DNA of 64,000 nt from Marinibacterium sp050389775 (lineage in GTDB: Bacteria > Pseudomonadota > Alphaproteobacteria > Rhodobacterales > Rhodobacteraceae). Numbering within the stretch: the first letter of the stretch is position 1; every line of letters starts with the position of its first letter. Positions 50,618 through 61,447 of the stretch are shown here, one piece after another. Position numbers and translations under genes: made by a program. A model generated the notes under the pieces. The model worked only from the letters and a program-made list of their open reading frames with translations, was not told the origin of the DNA and searched no databases. The stretch spans positions 62,001 to 126,000 of the forward strand of contig NZ_CP177147.1 of the NCBI RefSeq assembly GCF_050389775.1, given 5' to 3'.

Positions 50618-51316
50618 TCACGCCTCCGCCTCGAAGAAGGGCAGCAACAGGTCGGTCGTCGAGCGGATGTCGGCGATCATCTCGCCCCGGGCCTTGTCGG
50701 CATCACCCGCGTCCAGCGCGTCGATCAGCCGGTCGTGGTGGTTGGAATAGAGCCCGCTCACCCCGCTCTGGATCCGGTCTTCGAGCAGCCGCGCCAGCAG
50801 GCGCGTATAGGGCCCGGCCCGCAGCCAGAGCGTTTCGGCCATGCCGATCAGCATGGCATTGCGCCCGGCCCGGTAGACCGCAAAGTGAAAGGCCGCGTTG
50901 GCATCCAGCATGTCCTGGATCTGGCCGGCGTCAAAGGCCTGGCGGTGCACCCGCGCCAGGTCGCGCAGGCGGGCCAGGTCGGAAGGGCCGACGGCCTGGG
51001 CGGCCAGCGCCGTGGCCCCGCCCTCGACCACCGCCCGGGCGTCGCACAGGGTGCGGTATTCGGCCAGGTCGATCGGCGGCACGCGCACCTCGCCCCGGGT
51101 GCCGTCGCGCAGCGCGCCCTCGGACACCAGCCGCGACAGGGCCTCGCGCACGGGCGTGCGCGACACGCCGAACTGGGCCGTCAGATCCGAGATCGAAAAG
51201 ACATGGCCGGCCTCGAACCGGCAGCGCATCAGCTCGGTCCGCAGCCGGTCAAAGACCTGGTCGGCGATGGTCACCCGCCGGTCGATGGAACGAAAGGCAA
51301 CGTCGGGCCGGCTCAT
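50618..51316 (-). CDS. GntR-family regulator, FCD subfamily
   Basis: A 232-residue regulator, last gene of the peptide ABC operon. The winged helix is VFDRLRTELMRCRFEAGHVFSISDLTAQFGVSRTPVREALSRL; the FCD domain has ANAAFHFAVYRAGRN and NHHDRLIDALDAGD. The ATG at 51316 overlaps the M20 peptidase stop (ATGA). It is a close paralogue of the GntR at 34032-34733. Its probable operator is the TTTGATCAAA palindrome at 58237-58246, at the head of its own operon. Confidence 0.92.
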   Translation of the reverse strand: MSRPDVAFRSIDRRVTIADQVFDRLRTELMRCRFEAGHVFSISDLTAQFGVSRTPVREALSRLVSEGALRDGTRGEVRVPPIDLAEYRTLCDARAVVEGGATALAAQAVGPSDLARLRDLARVHRQAFDAGQIQDMLDANAAFHFAVYRAGRNAMLIGMAETLWLRAGPYTRLLARLLEDRIQSGVSGLYSNHHDRLIDALDAGDADKARGEMIADIRSTTDLLLPFFEAEA

Positions 51317-52723
51317 GGGACCTCCGCTTCGCCCATGTCCCAGAACAGGCCGGCCATCAGGGCCAACCCCTCGCGGACGATCGACACGGGCAGGTGTTCG
51401 TCGGCCCCGTGCTGGCGGCAGCCGGGGTAGGAATGGGGCACCCAGATCGTCGGCAGGTCGAGCACGTCGGTGAAGATCGCATTGGGCAGCGACCCGCCCA
51501 GGTTGGGCAGGATGACCGGCGCGCGGCCGGCGGTGCGGGTCATCGACTGGCAGACAAAGCGCACCCAGGGCCCGTCCAGGTCCGACCGGCTGGCCGGAAA
51601 GGCCGCGTCCTGCGCCGGCACGATCTGCACCCGCTCGAACCCGGCGGCATCCAGCGCCCGGCGGATCGCCGGCTCGACCTGGGCCTGGTCGACGCCGACA
51701 GGGTGGCGCAGCTGCAGCCGGGCGCGGGCCCAGGGCGGAATGGCGTACAGCGGCTTGGCCAGGTTGCCGACCTCGATTTCCATGACTTCCAGCGTCGACC
51801 AGGCATAGACCCGCTCGGCCTGGGTCAGCCCCGGCGCGCCCCACCATGCGTCCAGGTCGGGATCGCCCTCGGCGGTGGTGATGCGGCAATCCTTCAGCGC
51901 CGCGCGGACATTGTCGGGGATCGTGCCGGGGGTCAGCTCGGGCACCAGGCATTCGCCGGTCGGCCCGATCAGCGCGGCAATGGCATGCGACAGCTCTACC
52001 CCCGGATTGGCCAGCAGCCCGCCCCAATTGCCCGAATGGTGATAGCCCTCGCGGGCCACGACCTCGAGATGGATGTTCACGCCCCCGCGCGAGCCCAGGA
52101 AGATCGTCGGATCGTCCAGCGACATGCGCGGCCCGTCCGAGGCGATCAGCAGGTCGGCCCGCAGGCGGTCGCGATGGGCCCGGCAGAGGTCTTCGAGCGC
52201 GGGCGAGCCGTATTCCTCGCCCATCTCGACGAGGTATTTCAGGTTGAACCCCAGCTTGCCCCGGCGGGCCAGGACGGCTTCGATCGCGGCCAGGTTGACC
52301 GAATGCTGGCCCTTGTTGTCGGCCGTGCCCCGGCCATACCAGCGGCCGTCGCGCTCGGTCATCTCAAAGGGCGCGAGGCCCGCGGCCCATTGCTCGGGAA
52401 TGCCCGTCACCACGTCGCCATGGCCATACATCAGGACCGTTGGCCGGGCCGGGTCTTCGATGCGCTCGGCCAGCAGGAAGGGGCCGGGCGCCGGATCGTG
52501 GCGCAGGATCTCGCAGGTAAAACCCAGCCGTTCATAGAGCGGCACCATCTCCTCGCGCAGGTAGCGATCCAGCTCGGGCCAGTGTTCCTCTTCGCGGGAG
52601 ACGGTCGGCATGGCCACCCGGCGCGCCAGGTCCGCCTTGAACCGGCCGCTGTCCAGCATGTCGAGCGCGGCGGCGATCGCGCCGTCGCGGGTGGCCCCGG
52701 CTGGGGTGGCGGGGGCGGCGGTC

Positions 52724-52731
<8 letters not shown>
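51313..52731 (-). CDS. M20-family metallopeptidase/deacylase
   Basis: A 472-residue dizinc hydrolase that cleaves peptides or N-acyl amino acids in the cytoplasm. Metal ligands are seen in LMYGHGDVV (His), RWYGRGTADNKGQ (Asp), EMGEEYGSP (catalytic Glu and ligand Glu), IASDGPRM (Asp) and HSYPGCRQHGADEH (His). The dimerisation domain begins near GSRGGVNIHLEV. The start is taken as TTG at 52731, with AGAAGGAAG seven bases upstream inside the end of the ATPase gene; ATG codons further upstream would overlap more. It should process the peptide or amide imported by this operon. Confidence 0.9.
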
Positions 52732-53718
<987 letters not shown>

Positions 53719-53722
<4 letters not shown>

Positions 53723-54723
53723 GCCGGCACCTCCGCCTTGGGCCTGTTGTCATCGGGGGGCACCGGCGCATCGGCCAGGCAGACCCAGCGGTGGCCGCCG
53801 GCATCGCCGCGCACCGGCACGTCGCCGGTGCAGGCCGGCCCGGCCAGCGGGCAGCGGCTGCGGAAGGCACAGCCCCGGACCTCGCCGATCAGCGAGGGCA
53901 CGACCCCGGCAATGGTGCCAAGCGCGGCGCCCCGGGCGGTCTTGCCCGGCTGGGGGATGCAATCGATCAGGGCGCGGGTATAGGGATGGCGCGGGGCGTC
54001 GAAGATCTGCGCCGCGCTGCCTTCCTCGACCATTGCCCCGGCATACATGACCACCACCCGGTCGGCGATGCGCGAGACCAGGCCCAGGTCATGGGTGATG
54101 AAGATGATGGCAATGCCCAGCCGGTCCTGCAGGTCGCGCAGCAGCCGCAGGATCTGGGCCTGGATCGTCACGTCCAGCGCCGTTGTCGGCTCGTCGGCGA
54201 TCAGCAGCCGGGGCGAGGTCATCAGGGCCATGGCGATCATCACCCGCTGGCGCAGCCCGCCCGACAGCTGGTGCGGAAACTGGCCCAGCCGTTTCTCGGG
54301 CGAGGCGATGCCCACTTCGGTCAGCATCTCGACGGCCCGGGCCTCGGCCTCGGCCCGGCTGGCGCCCTTGTGGTGGATATAGGCCTCGGTCATCTGGTCG
54401 CCGATGGGAAAGGCCGGGTTCAGGGCGGTCATCGGCTCCTGGAAGATCATCGCCATCTCGTTGCCCCGCACCGCCGCCGCGCCGCGGCCCCGGGTCATGT
54501 CGGTCTGGCCAAATTGCAGGGTGGCCGCCTGGCGCCGGGCCTTGCGCGGCAGCAGGTCCATCAGGGCCAGCGAGGTCATCGACTTGCCGCAGCCGGATTC
54601 GCCCACGATGCACAGAGTCTCGCCCTCGTGCACCTCGAAGGACATGCCCCGCACCGCATGCAGCAGGCCCGCCCGGGTGGAAATGTCGACCCGCAGGTCC
54701 TTGACCGTCAACAATGCCGTCAT
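53719..54723 (-). CDS. OppD/DppD-type ABC transporter ATPase
   Basis: A 334-residue ATPase with Walker A GESGCGKSM, signature LSGGLRQRV, Walker B LLIADEPTTALD and the C-terminal GCAFRSRCPLAGPAC. The ATG at 54723 (MTALLTVKDLRVDIS) lies two bases after the permease stop. It pairs with the OppF-type subunit downstream. It is a separate gene here, whereas the first peptide system in the window has both ATPases fused. Confidence 0.94.
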
Positions 54724-54725
54724 GA

Positions 54726-55646
54726 TCAGCCCCTTCCATCCGGAGAAACGAGATCGCGCAGCCCGTCGCCGGCGAGGTTGATGGCAAAGACCAGCGTGGC
54801 CAGGGCAATGCCCGGGATCGAGATCAGCCAGAACGAGAAGAACATGTAGCCCTTGGCCTCGGAGATCATCAGCCCCCAGCTGGGCGTCGGCGGCTGCACC
54901 CCCAGCCCCAGGAAGGACAGCGCGGCTTCCATCAGGATGGCCGAGGCGATCTCGATCGTGGCGATGACGATCAGTTGGGGCGTGAGGTTGGGCAGGACCT
55001 CGCGGGTCAGGATGTAGAAGGTCGACGCCCCGGCGGCCTGGGCCGAGCGGACATAATCCAGCCGGCTGATCTGCGAGGCCGTGGCCCGCACGACGACGGC
55101 GAAGCGGTCCCATTTCAGCAGGCCCAGCACGATGACCACGATGGTGATCGACCCGCCCAGAACGGCCACCACGGCCAGGGCCACGAGGATCACGGGCAGC
55201 GACAGGCGGATGGTGGTCAGGAAGGTCACGACCATGTCGACCCGCCCGCCGAAATAGCCTCCCAGCAGGCCCAGCACGGTGCCGATCACCCCGGCGATGG
55301 ACACCGCCGCAAAGCCGATCAGCAGCGACACCCGGCCGCCGTAGATCAGGCGCGACAGGTAATCGCGGCCCAGCTGGTCGGTGCCCAGGATGTGGTCCCA
55401 GCTGCCCTTGTCGAACCAGACCGGCGGGACCGCCCGGTTGGTGATGTCCTGGGCATAGGGATCATGCGGCGCCAGCAGCGGCGCAAACAGCGCCACCAGG
55501 ATCATCAGCAGCACGATGCCACCGCCGATCAGCAGCGAGGGATGGGCCTTGAGGCTGGCCCAGGAATAGCGGCCGGGGGCGCGGGGCGCCGCATCGGCCT
55601 CGGCGCCGGTATCGGCGGTGGAGGTCACGTCGGTCATGTTGCTCAT
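54726..55646 (-). CDS. OppC/DppC-type ABC transporter permease
   Basis: A 306-residue inner-membrane permease. After a polar N-terminal tail of about 35 residues comes the first helix (LLIGGGIVLLMILVALFAPLLAPHDPY), then GTDQLGRDYLSRLIYGGRVSLLIG and the EAA loop (RSAQAAGASTFYILTREVLP). It lies 18 bases after the OppB-type gene and two bases before the ATPase. Confidence 0.93.
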   Translation of the reverse strand: MSNMTDVTSTADTGAEADAAPRAPGRYSWASLKAHPSLLIGGGIVLLMILVALFAPLLAPHDPYAQDITNRAVPPVWFDKGSWDHILGTDQLGRDYLSRLIYGGRVSLLIGFAAVSIAGVIGTVLGLLGGYFGGRVDMVVTFLTTIRLSLPVILVALAVVAVLGGSITIVVIVLGLLKWDRFAVVVRATASQISRLDYVRSAQAAGASTFYILTREVLPNLTPQLIVIATIEIASAILMEAALSFLGLGVQPPTPSWGLMISEAKGYMFFSFWLISIPGIALATLVFAINLAGDGLRDLVSPDGRG

Positions 55647-55664
55647 GTCTGGGCCCGGTCCTTC

Positions 55665-56582
55665 TCAGCTGGCGCGCAGGCGCGGGTCGAGCCACGCATT
55701 GACGATGTCGGACAGCAGGGTCAGCACGACATATACCACCGACAGCAGCAGGACGACGGCCTGCAGCACGGGGAAGTCGCGGTAGCTGATCGACTGGTAG
55801 GCCAGGTAGCCCAGCCCATCGAGGGCAAAGATGCTTTCGATCACGACCGACCCGCCGATCAGCAGGCCGAGCTGGACGGTGACCAGCCCGACGACCGGGA
55901 CCAGCGCGTTGCGCAGGGCGTGTTTCAGGACCACCCGGCGCGCGGGCAGGCCCTTGGCCCGGGCGGTGCGCACGTAATCATTGCCGAGCGCGTCGATCAT
56001 GCCGGCCCTGACCAGGCGCATGAAGGGCGGGGTGATGTAATAGCCCAGGGTCAGCGAGGGCAGCACGAAGTTGCGCCAGCTGTCCGCGCCCGAGGCCGGC
56101 AGCCAGCGCAGCTTGATGGCAAAGAGCATGACCAGGCAGAGCGCCAGGAAGAACGAGGGCAGCGCCTGGCCCATCAGCGAGACCAGCGAGCAGAGCCGGT
56201 CGATCCAGCTGCCCGAATAGACCGCGGCCAGCACGCCCAGCGGGATCGAGATGGCCAGGGCGATGGCCAGCGACAGCAGGGCCAGGATCACGGTGTTGCC
56301 GATCTTGTCGAAGATCAGCTCGGCCACCGGGGTCTTGAAGAAATAGGACGTGCCGAAATCGCCTTGCAGCACGTTGCCCAGCCAGGAGGCATATTGCACG
56401 ACCAGCGGCCGGTCGAGCCCGTAGGTCTCGATGATGATGGCCAGGTCCTCGGCGCTGGCACCTTCACCGGCCAGAGCGCTGGCCGCGTTGCCCTGCAGCC
56501 GCAGCAGCAGGAAGGCCAGGATCGAGACACAGAAAGCGACAAGCAGGGCAAGCCCCAGGCGCTTGGCAAGGTAGACCGGCAT
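55665..56582 (-). CDS. OppB/DppB-type ABC transporter permease
   Basis: A 305-residue inner-membrane permease. The N-terminus MPVYLAKRLGLALLVAFCVSILAFLLLRL is the typical OppB first helix, so the ATG at 56582 was chosen over one 48 bases upstream. Further family features are the YGLDRPLVVQYASWLGNVLQGDFGTSYFF stretch and the EAA loop (RTARAKGLPARRVVLKHALRNALVP). A 68-base gap separates it from the binding protein. Confidence 0.92.
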   Translation of the reverse strand: MPVYLAKRLGLALLVAFCVSILAFLLLRLQGNAASALAGEGASAEDLAIIIETYGLDRPLVVQYASWLGNVLQGDFGTSYFFKTPVAELIFDKIGNTVILALLSLAIALAISIPLGVLAAVYSGSWIDRLCSLVSLMGQALPSFFLALCLVMLFAIKLRWLPASGADSWRNFVLPSLTLGYYITPPFMRLVRAGMIDALGNDYVRTARAKGLPARRVVLKHALRNALVPVVGLVTVQLGLLIGGSVVIESIFALDGLGYLAYQSISYRDFPVLQAVVLLLSVVYVVLTLLSDIVNAWLDPRLRAS

Positions 56583-56650
56583 GATGGGAACGGACCTTTC
56601 GTGCAGGTGGGCCGGCCGGGGCATGGACACCCCGGCCGGCGGTCAGTGTA

Positions 56651-58165
56651 TCACTTCCAGGCGTATTCCCAGAACCGCAGGATCTCGTCGGGGTAGGACT
56701 GGAAATCCAGGTTCTCGGCCCCGGCGTAATAGACCGGCAGGGTGAACATCGGCACGGCCAGGGCCTCGTCGGCGATCCGGCTCAGCGCGGTCTTGTAGAG
56801 GTCCAGCCGGGTGTCGACATCCATGGTCTTGCCGGCCTGGTCCAGCGTCGAGATCAGCTCGGGGTCGAGCACGTTGTCATCGGGCTGGCCGCCGAAATAG
56901 ACCGGGGTCGAGGCAGACAGGTCATAGACCGAATACGAGCCCCAGGCGTTCTGGGCCAGCTCGACCGTCCGCGCCCGCATGGCATCGCGCATCGCCGCGG
57001 GCTGCATGAAGTTCAGCTCGACGGTGACACCGACATCCTTGAGATAGTTGATGATCGCTTCCGAGATGTGGCGCTCGCGGTAGGCATAAAGCTGGATGGT
57101 CAGCCCGTCGCCATAACCGGCCTCGGCCAGCAGGGCGCGGGCCTTGTCGGGGTCAAAGGCATAGGCCGTGGCGCCTTCTTCGGTGCAGCCGAACTGGTCG
57201 ATGAAACAGACCGTGTCGATCGTGTTCGACCCTTCGCCCACCAGGTTCTCGGAAATCGCGGCCTTGTCGATGGCATGGTTCAGCGCCCGGCGCACGCGCA
57301 GGTCCTTCAGCGCCGGGTTCGGCGTATCGTCGCTGGCATTGATCTGCAGGAAGACGATGCGCATGGTCTCACCGCTCTGCACGGCCACGCCGGGCATGGC
57401 GGCCAGCTGTTCGGCCTGGTCCTTGGGCAGGCCCATGGTCAGGTCCAGCCCGCCCGACAGAAGCTCGGCAATCTGGGTCTGCTGGTCGGGGATGGTGCGG
57501 ATCGACACCCGGTCCAGGCTGGCCGCGGGCTTGGCCTCGGTCGCGCTGTAATCGGCGAATTTCTCAAGCACGATCTCGCCGCCGGCCGAATAGGCGCTGT
57601 AGCGGAACGGGCCGGTGCCCACGGGCAGCGCGGCCTCGGTCGCGCCGGCGGGGCCGGAATAGTAGTCGCTGGGGAAGATCGCCAGCTGCGTCGACAGGAA
57701 TTCCATGGCCGAGGGCGTCGGCGTCTTGGTGTGGATGCGCACGGCATAATCGCCGGTCTTCTCGACGCTCTCGATCCAGTTGGCCACCTGCTGCGACACG
57801 ATCTTGTTGGCCGGGTCGGCCGCATAGCTCAGCGTGTAGACAACGTCATCGGCTTCGAAGGTCGTCCCGTCGTGAAAGGTCACGCCTTGGCGCAGGGTGA
57901 CATCCAGCGTGGTGTCGTCGACCCATTCCCATTCGGTGGCCAGCAGCGGCTGGAACGTGCCGCTGTCGAGGTCGCGCACGATCAGCGTGTCCCAGACGTT
58001 GCGACCCAGGATCACGCCCAGGCGCAGGGTGGTGAAATAGGGGTTGGGGCTTTCCAGCGCCTGGCCATAGGCAAAGCGCACGGCATTGTCGGATTGCTGG
58101 GCAAAGGCGGGCAGCGCCGCGACCAGGCCAAGCCCGGCCCCCACAAGGCTGTTTCTGAAGGTCAT
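56651..58165 (-). CDS. Family 5 (peptide-type) ABC transporter substrate-binding protein
   Basis: A 504-residue periplasmic receptor and the first gene of the peptide ABC operon. A Sec signal peptide is clear (MTFRNSLVGAGLGLVAALPAFAQQ). Family 5 features include FHDGTTFEADDVVYTLSY, LPVGTGPFRYSAY and RRALNHAIDKAAISENLVG. GGAGAGG lies just before the ATG at 58165. Its ligand is presumably a peptide or acylated amino acid, because the operon ends with an M20 hydrolase. Confidence 0.93.
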   Translation of the reverse strand: MTFRNSLVGAGLGLVAALPAFAQQSDNAVRFAYGQALESPNPYFTTLRLGVILGRNVWDTLIVRDLDSGTFQPLLATEWEWVDDTTLDVTLRQGVTFHDGTTFEADDVVYTLSYAADPANKIVSQQVANWIESVEKTGDYAVRIHTKTPTPSAMEFLSTQLAIFPSDYYSGPAGATEAALPVGTGPFRYSAYSAGGEIVLEKFADYSATEAKPAASLDRVSIRTIPDQQTQIAELLSGGLDLTMGLPKDQAEQLAAMPGVAVQSGETMRIVFLQINASDDTPNPALKDLRVRRALNHAIDKAAISENLVGEGSNTIDTVCFIDQFGCTEEGATAYAFDPDKARALLAEAGYGDGLTIQLYAYRERHISEAIINYLKDVGVTVELNFMQPAAMRDAMRARTVELAQNAWGSYSVYDLSASTPVYFGGQPDDNVLDPELISTLDQAGKTMDVDTRLDLYKTALSRIADEALAVPMFTLPVYYAGAENLDFQSYPDEILRFWEYAWK

Positions 58166-58232
58166 GAACCTCTCCGTTGGTTGATGCGTGTCAACTGCAT
58201 CCGATTCTGACGTCGGGTTTCGAACATCTAAT

Positions 58233-58248
58233 ATCATTTGATCAAAGC
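58233..58248. promoter_or_regulatory. Putative GntR operator, ATCATTTGATCAAAGC
   Basis: Identical over 16 bases to 34932-34947, centred on TTTGATCAAA. It lies about 70-80 bases upstream of the binding-protein ATG, at the promoter of the operon whose last gene encodes a GntR protein. Confidence 0.6.
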
Positions 58249-58342
58249 ATACAATGATTTCTTCATGTCTAAAGTATCTTGCCGGATCTGCCCAATTTAC
58301 GGGCGGATTTTACGGGATATTGCAGGGGTTTGATCGCGTTTT

Positions 58343-58365
58343 GGGCAGACCGCGAGGGTCTGCCC
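58343..58365 (-). terminator. Hairpin downstream of kynureninase-like gene
   Basis: A perfect 9-base stem (GGGCAGACC / GGTCTGCCC) with a 5-base loop. It lies 164 bases after the stop of the minus-strand PLP enzyme gene and upstream of the peptide ABC promoter. On the minus strand it is followed by A residues rather than T, so intrinsic termination is doubtful. Confidence 0.33.
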
Positions 58366-58528
58366 CGTGCCGGCCGATACCCGGCCAGGCGCGCGCAGGC
58401 AATGCCCGGCGCCCCATCGGGGGCCGTTCACCGGCTCCGGCGGCCGGACCTGCCCGGCACACGGGCCGGGTGCATCATTTGGAAATGGTCGAGCCCGGTC
58501 AGGCCCAATCAAGCGCTGCCAAGCGCTA

Positions 58529-59662
58529 TCAGGCCGGCGCGCGGCCCGTGACCCGGCGGGCCAGTTCGGCGCCCAGCCGGTCGCAATCGTCGGCCGTGGT
58601 CACGTTGCCCGGCGACAGGCGCAGCACCTGCCCCCGCGCATCGGTGAACAGCCCCGCCGCGCGCAGCTCATCCACCAGCGCCCCGGCCGCGATCCGCTCG
58701 GGCAGGCGCAGCATGACGCTGCCGCCCCGGGCCTCGGCCCCGGCCGGCGACACCAGCTCCAGCCCCGCCCCCTGCACCGCCGCGACCAGCCGGCCGGTCA
58801 GCGCCGCATTCTCCGCGGCCAGCGCCTCGACGCCCCGACCCAGCACGTAGTCCAGCCCGCACAGGCTGGCCACGGCGGGCAGCACGCTGGGCGTGCCATT
58901 GCCGAACCGCCGGGCATCGGGCGCCAGGGCAAACCCGTCGAGATCCCAGTTGAACGGGTTCTCCTGCGAGAACCAGCCCCGGAACTCGGGCTGGCACAGG
59001 TCGATCAGCGCGGGCCGGGCGTGCAGCACCGCCGCACCGCTGACCCCGCACAGCCATTTCAGCGAAGAGCCGACCGAGAAATCAGCGCCGACGGCCGCGA
59101 CATCATAGGGCCGGATGCCCACGCCCTGGGTGATGTCCACGCCGACAAGGCTGCCCATCGCGCGCCCATGGGCGACCAGCCGGGCCACGTCGGACCGGTG
59201 CGAGGCCGTCGAGGTCACCCAGGTCAGCACGGCCAGGCGCACGTCGCCGTCCCAGGCGTCCAACATGCGATCGTCCGAGACGTATCCCCGGCCCGGTCCG
59301 GCCGCGACGGTCACCAGCGTGCCGCCCATCCGGGCCACGGCCTCGGCCAGCAGGAAATGCAGCGAGGGGAAGCAATCGGCGGCGATCAGCACCTTGCCGC
59401 CGCGCAGATAGCCCTGCGGCAGGCCGCGCAGCACGGAATAGAGCGCGCCGGTGACGCTTTCGGCCTGGGCCAGGCTGCCCGGAGCCGCGCCGATAACACG
59501 GGCCCAGCGGGCCAGGAAATCACCCTGAAGCGCCAGGGCCGAGGGCCATTGACCATCATCCATCGCCGACCAGCCGGTGGCGAAACGGGACAGGGCCGTG
59601 GCCATGGCGGCCTCTTTGCCCTCGAAGCAACCGATTGAATGATAGAGGAAATACCCTGACAT
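58529..59662 (-). CDS. Kynureninase-like PLP-dependent enzyme (aminotransferase class V fold)
   Basis: A 377-residue fold type I PLP enzyme. The cofactor lysine is in VGSSLKWLCG, the conserved Asp in LVGVDITQGVG, and FRGWFSQENPF together with RRFGNGTPSVLPAVASL resembles kynureninase (GWFGH...F and the GTP loop). Kynureninase is about 416 residues and cleaves kynurenine to anthranilate and alanine; this protein is shorter and may be a related desulfurase, lyase or transaminase. The ATG at 59662 follows AAGCGGAG. A near match to the GntR palindrome lies upstream. It stands alone, after the CocE-type hydrolase. Confidence 0.87.
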   Translation of the reverse strand: MSGYFLYHSIGCFEGKEAAMATALSRFATGWSAMDDGQWPSALALQGDFLARWARVIGAAPGSLAQAESVTGALYSVLRGLPQGYLRGGKVLIAADCFPSLHFLLAEAVARMGGTLVTVAAGPGRGYVSDDRMLDAWDGDVRLAVLTWVTSTASHRSDVARLVAHGRAMGSLVGVDITQGVGIRPYDVAAVGADFSVGSSLKWLCGVSGAAVLHARPALIDLCQPEFRGWFSQENPFNWDLDGFALAPDARRFGNGTPSVLPAVASLCGLDYVLGRGVEALAAENAALTGRLVAAVQGAGLELVSPAGAEARGGSVMLRLPERIAAGALVDELRAAGLFTDARGQVLRLSPGNVTTADDCDRLGAELARRVTGRAPA

Positions 59663-59770
59663 GCGCGCTCCGCTTCCGGCCCGGGGCACGGCAGGGACAC
59701 CCCTTTGGGCCGCGCCATGCCCCGCGAGACATTGCTTTAGATATGAAATATCGGCCCGGATGAGAAGCGC

Positions 59771-59792
59771 TTTTTGATCCTTTGATCGAATG
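59771..59792 (-). promoter_or_regulatory. Possible GntR-type site before the kynureninase-like gene
   Basis: TTTGATCGAA (59781-59790) differs from TTTGATCAAA at one base and is preceded by a second half-site TTTTTGATCC, giving a GATCAAA direct repeat on the minus strand. It lies about 120 bases upstream of the ATG at 59662. Confidence 0.4.
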
Positions 59793-59800
59793 GGGGCCGC

Positions 59801-61444
59801 TCAGCCCCCCTGCCCTGACGGAACAACCGGCAGGGTCAGCCGCCCGCCATGCACCACCTGGCGCGCCGGGCGCATGTCGCCGGGGCCGGCCAGCGCCGGG
59901 GCGACACCCGATTGCGGGTTGCGGTCGAAACGCGGGAAATTCGACGAGGCCACCTGCAGGCGGATGCGCGATCCCCGGGCAAAGACATGGGCCAGGTGGC
60001 CCAGCCGCACGTCGACCGAGCCCGCCGCGCCATCGACCCGCTGGATGCCATCGACCAGCCCCAGGCTGCGGCCATCGGGCAGCACTTCGCAGAGCCGCGC
60101 GGTCCAGTCGGTCGAGGGCGCGTCGGTGGCGGCCTGCAAGGACAGGCGCACCGGCCCGGTGATCTCGGTGGCCTCGGGCAGCGGGTCCGAGGTGAAGCAC
60201 AGCACATCGGCCCGGGCCTCGACGGCCTGTTGGTCACGCACGCCCGAATTGCGCCCGACCAGGAGGCCGGGCAGGAAGGTTGCCCCCCCGGTGGTGGGCA
60301 CCGGGTCCAGCGGATCGGCGACATACGCCCGCGGCGGGCTGGTGCCCGGCCGTTCGGCCAGGGCCGGCCCGTCGAGATGCAGCACCATCGGCCGGGTGCC
60401 GGGCAGCGGCCAGGCCCCGGCGCTGCGCCAATCGTTGGTGCCGGTGCGGAAGTAGCGCACCAGCGGCGCGTCCGGCCCGCCCCGGAAGACATGGTCGAAG
60501 AAATCCAGCTGGGCGTCGGACAGGAAGGCCGTCGAGGCGGCGTAGCCATGCCATTGCTCGCCCTGCCAGTCCTTGGGGTTGCCATGCGACCAGGGCCCCA
60601 GGATCAGCCGGTCCCGGCCCAACCCGCGGGCCAGGGCGGTTTCGAACAGCTCGACCGATCCTTCGACGAAGATGTCGTTGATGCCCGCGGTCACCAGCAT
60701 GGCCACCGGGCTTTGCGACAGGGCATCGAGATGCTCTCGGTCCCCCCCTGCCCCGGCGGCGCGGGCGGCGTCCATCCAGCCGCGCAGGTAGGGCGCCAGG
60801 TCGAACAGGTCGTCCCCGGCCAGCGGCAGGGCGGCAAAGGCCGCCTGGGGATCGGCCTGCATGCGGGCCAGAAGGGCGGCCAGTTCGCCCGCCCGGTCCG
60901 GCCCCAGCACCGCCGCCCGGCGATCCAGGTCGGGGCCGGCCAGGGCCTCGATCACCCACAGCAGGACAAAGCCCAGTTCCAGCGCCCCGCCGCGCCAGGT
61001 CCAGGTCTCGCCATGGCGCGCGGTGGTCAGCTGGGGCGCGATGGCCATCAGTCCTTCGGGCCGGGCGATGGCCGCCAGGATCTGGGTGGCCCCCACGTAG
61101 GACGCGCCGAACATGCCGACCCGCCCGTCGCAGAACCCCTGCCCGCGCAGCCAGGCGATGGTGTCGGCCCCGTCGGCGGCCTCGTGGACGAAGGGCGTGA
61201 AATCGCCGTCGGAGGCAAAACGCCCGCGGGTGTCCTGCACGACGATGGCATAGCCCCGGCGCAGGGCGGCCTGGTATTCCAGGGCGGAGATGTATTGCGC
61301 GCCGTGCACGTCCTCGCGCCGGTAGGGCGTGCGTTGCAGCAGGACCGGCCAGGGGCCGTCGCCGTCGGGCAGCCAGATGTCGGCGCGCAGGGTGCAGCCA
61401 TCGCGCATGGCAATGGCGACGCCGTCTTCGATGGTAAAGGTCAT
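59801..61444 (-). CDS. CocE/NonD-family (X-Pro dipeptidyl-peptidase S15-type) hydrolase
   Basis: A 547-residue serine hydrolase. The nucleophile is in GVGMFGASYVGATQ, the Asp in AGINDIFVEGS and the His in GPWSHGNPKDWQG; a C-terminal jelly-roll domain (from about residue 345, including PVRLSLQAATDAPSTDWTARLCEV) completes the family architecture. Members cleave esters and amides such as cocaine esterase or beta-lactam acylase substrates, and some cleave X-Pro peptides. No signal peptide is seen. It begins three bases after the permease stop, so it belongs to the ribose-type ABC operon and probably hydrolyses what that system imports. Confidence 0.92.
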   Translation of the reverse strand: MTFTIEDGVAIAMRDGCTLRADIWLPDGDGPWPVLLQRTPYRREDVHGAQYISALEYQAALRRGYAIVVQDTRGRFASDGDFTPFVHEAADGADTIAWLRGQGFCDGRVGMFGASYVGATQILAAIARPEGLMAIAPQLTTARHGETWTWRGGALELGFVLLWVIEALAGPDLDRRAAVLGPDRAGELAALLARMQADPQAAFAALPLAGDDLFDLAPYLRGWMDAARAAGAGGDREHLDALSQSPVAMLVTAGINDIFVEGSVELFETALARGLGRDRLILGPWSHGNPKDWQGEQWHGYAASTAFLSDAQLDFFDHVFRGGPDAPLVRYFRTGTNDWRSAGAWPLPGTRPMVLHLDGPALAERPGTSPPRAYVADPLDPVPTTGGATFLPGLLVGRNSGVRDQQAVEARADVLCFTSDPLPEATEITGPVRLSLQAATDAPSTDWTARLCEVLPDGRSLGLVDGIQRVDGAAGSVDVRLGHLAHVFARGSRIRLQVASSNFPRFDRNPQSGVAPALAGPGDMRPARQVVHGGRLTLPVVPSGQGG

Positions 61445-61447
61445 GGC

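Larger units (their letters stand above)
58166..58528. other. 363-base control region before the peptide ABC operon
   Basis: No gene is seen. Near the operon start it is AT-rich and holds the GntR-type palindrome. Further right it contains a perfect 9-base hairpin and, at 58508-58530, a CAAGCGCT direct repeat. The right part is the trailer of the kynureninase-like gene. Confidence 0.5.

Noticed and set aside
58264..58276. TCTAAAGTATC near the peptide ABC operon as another TACTTnAAGTA site
   Set aside because: Three mismatches in ten defined positions and a different functional context; treated as chance.
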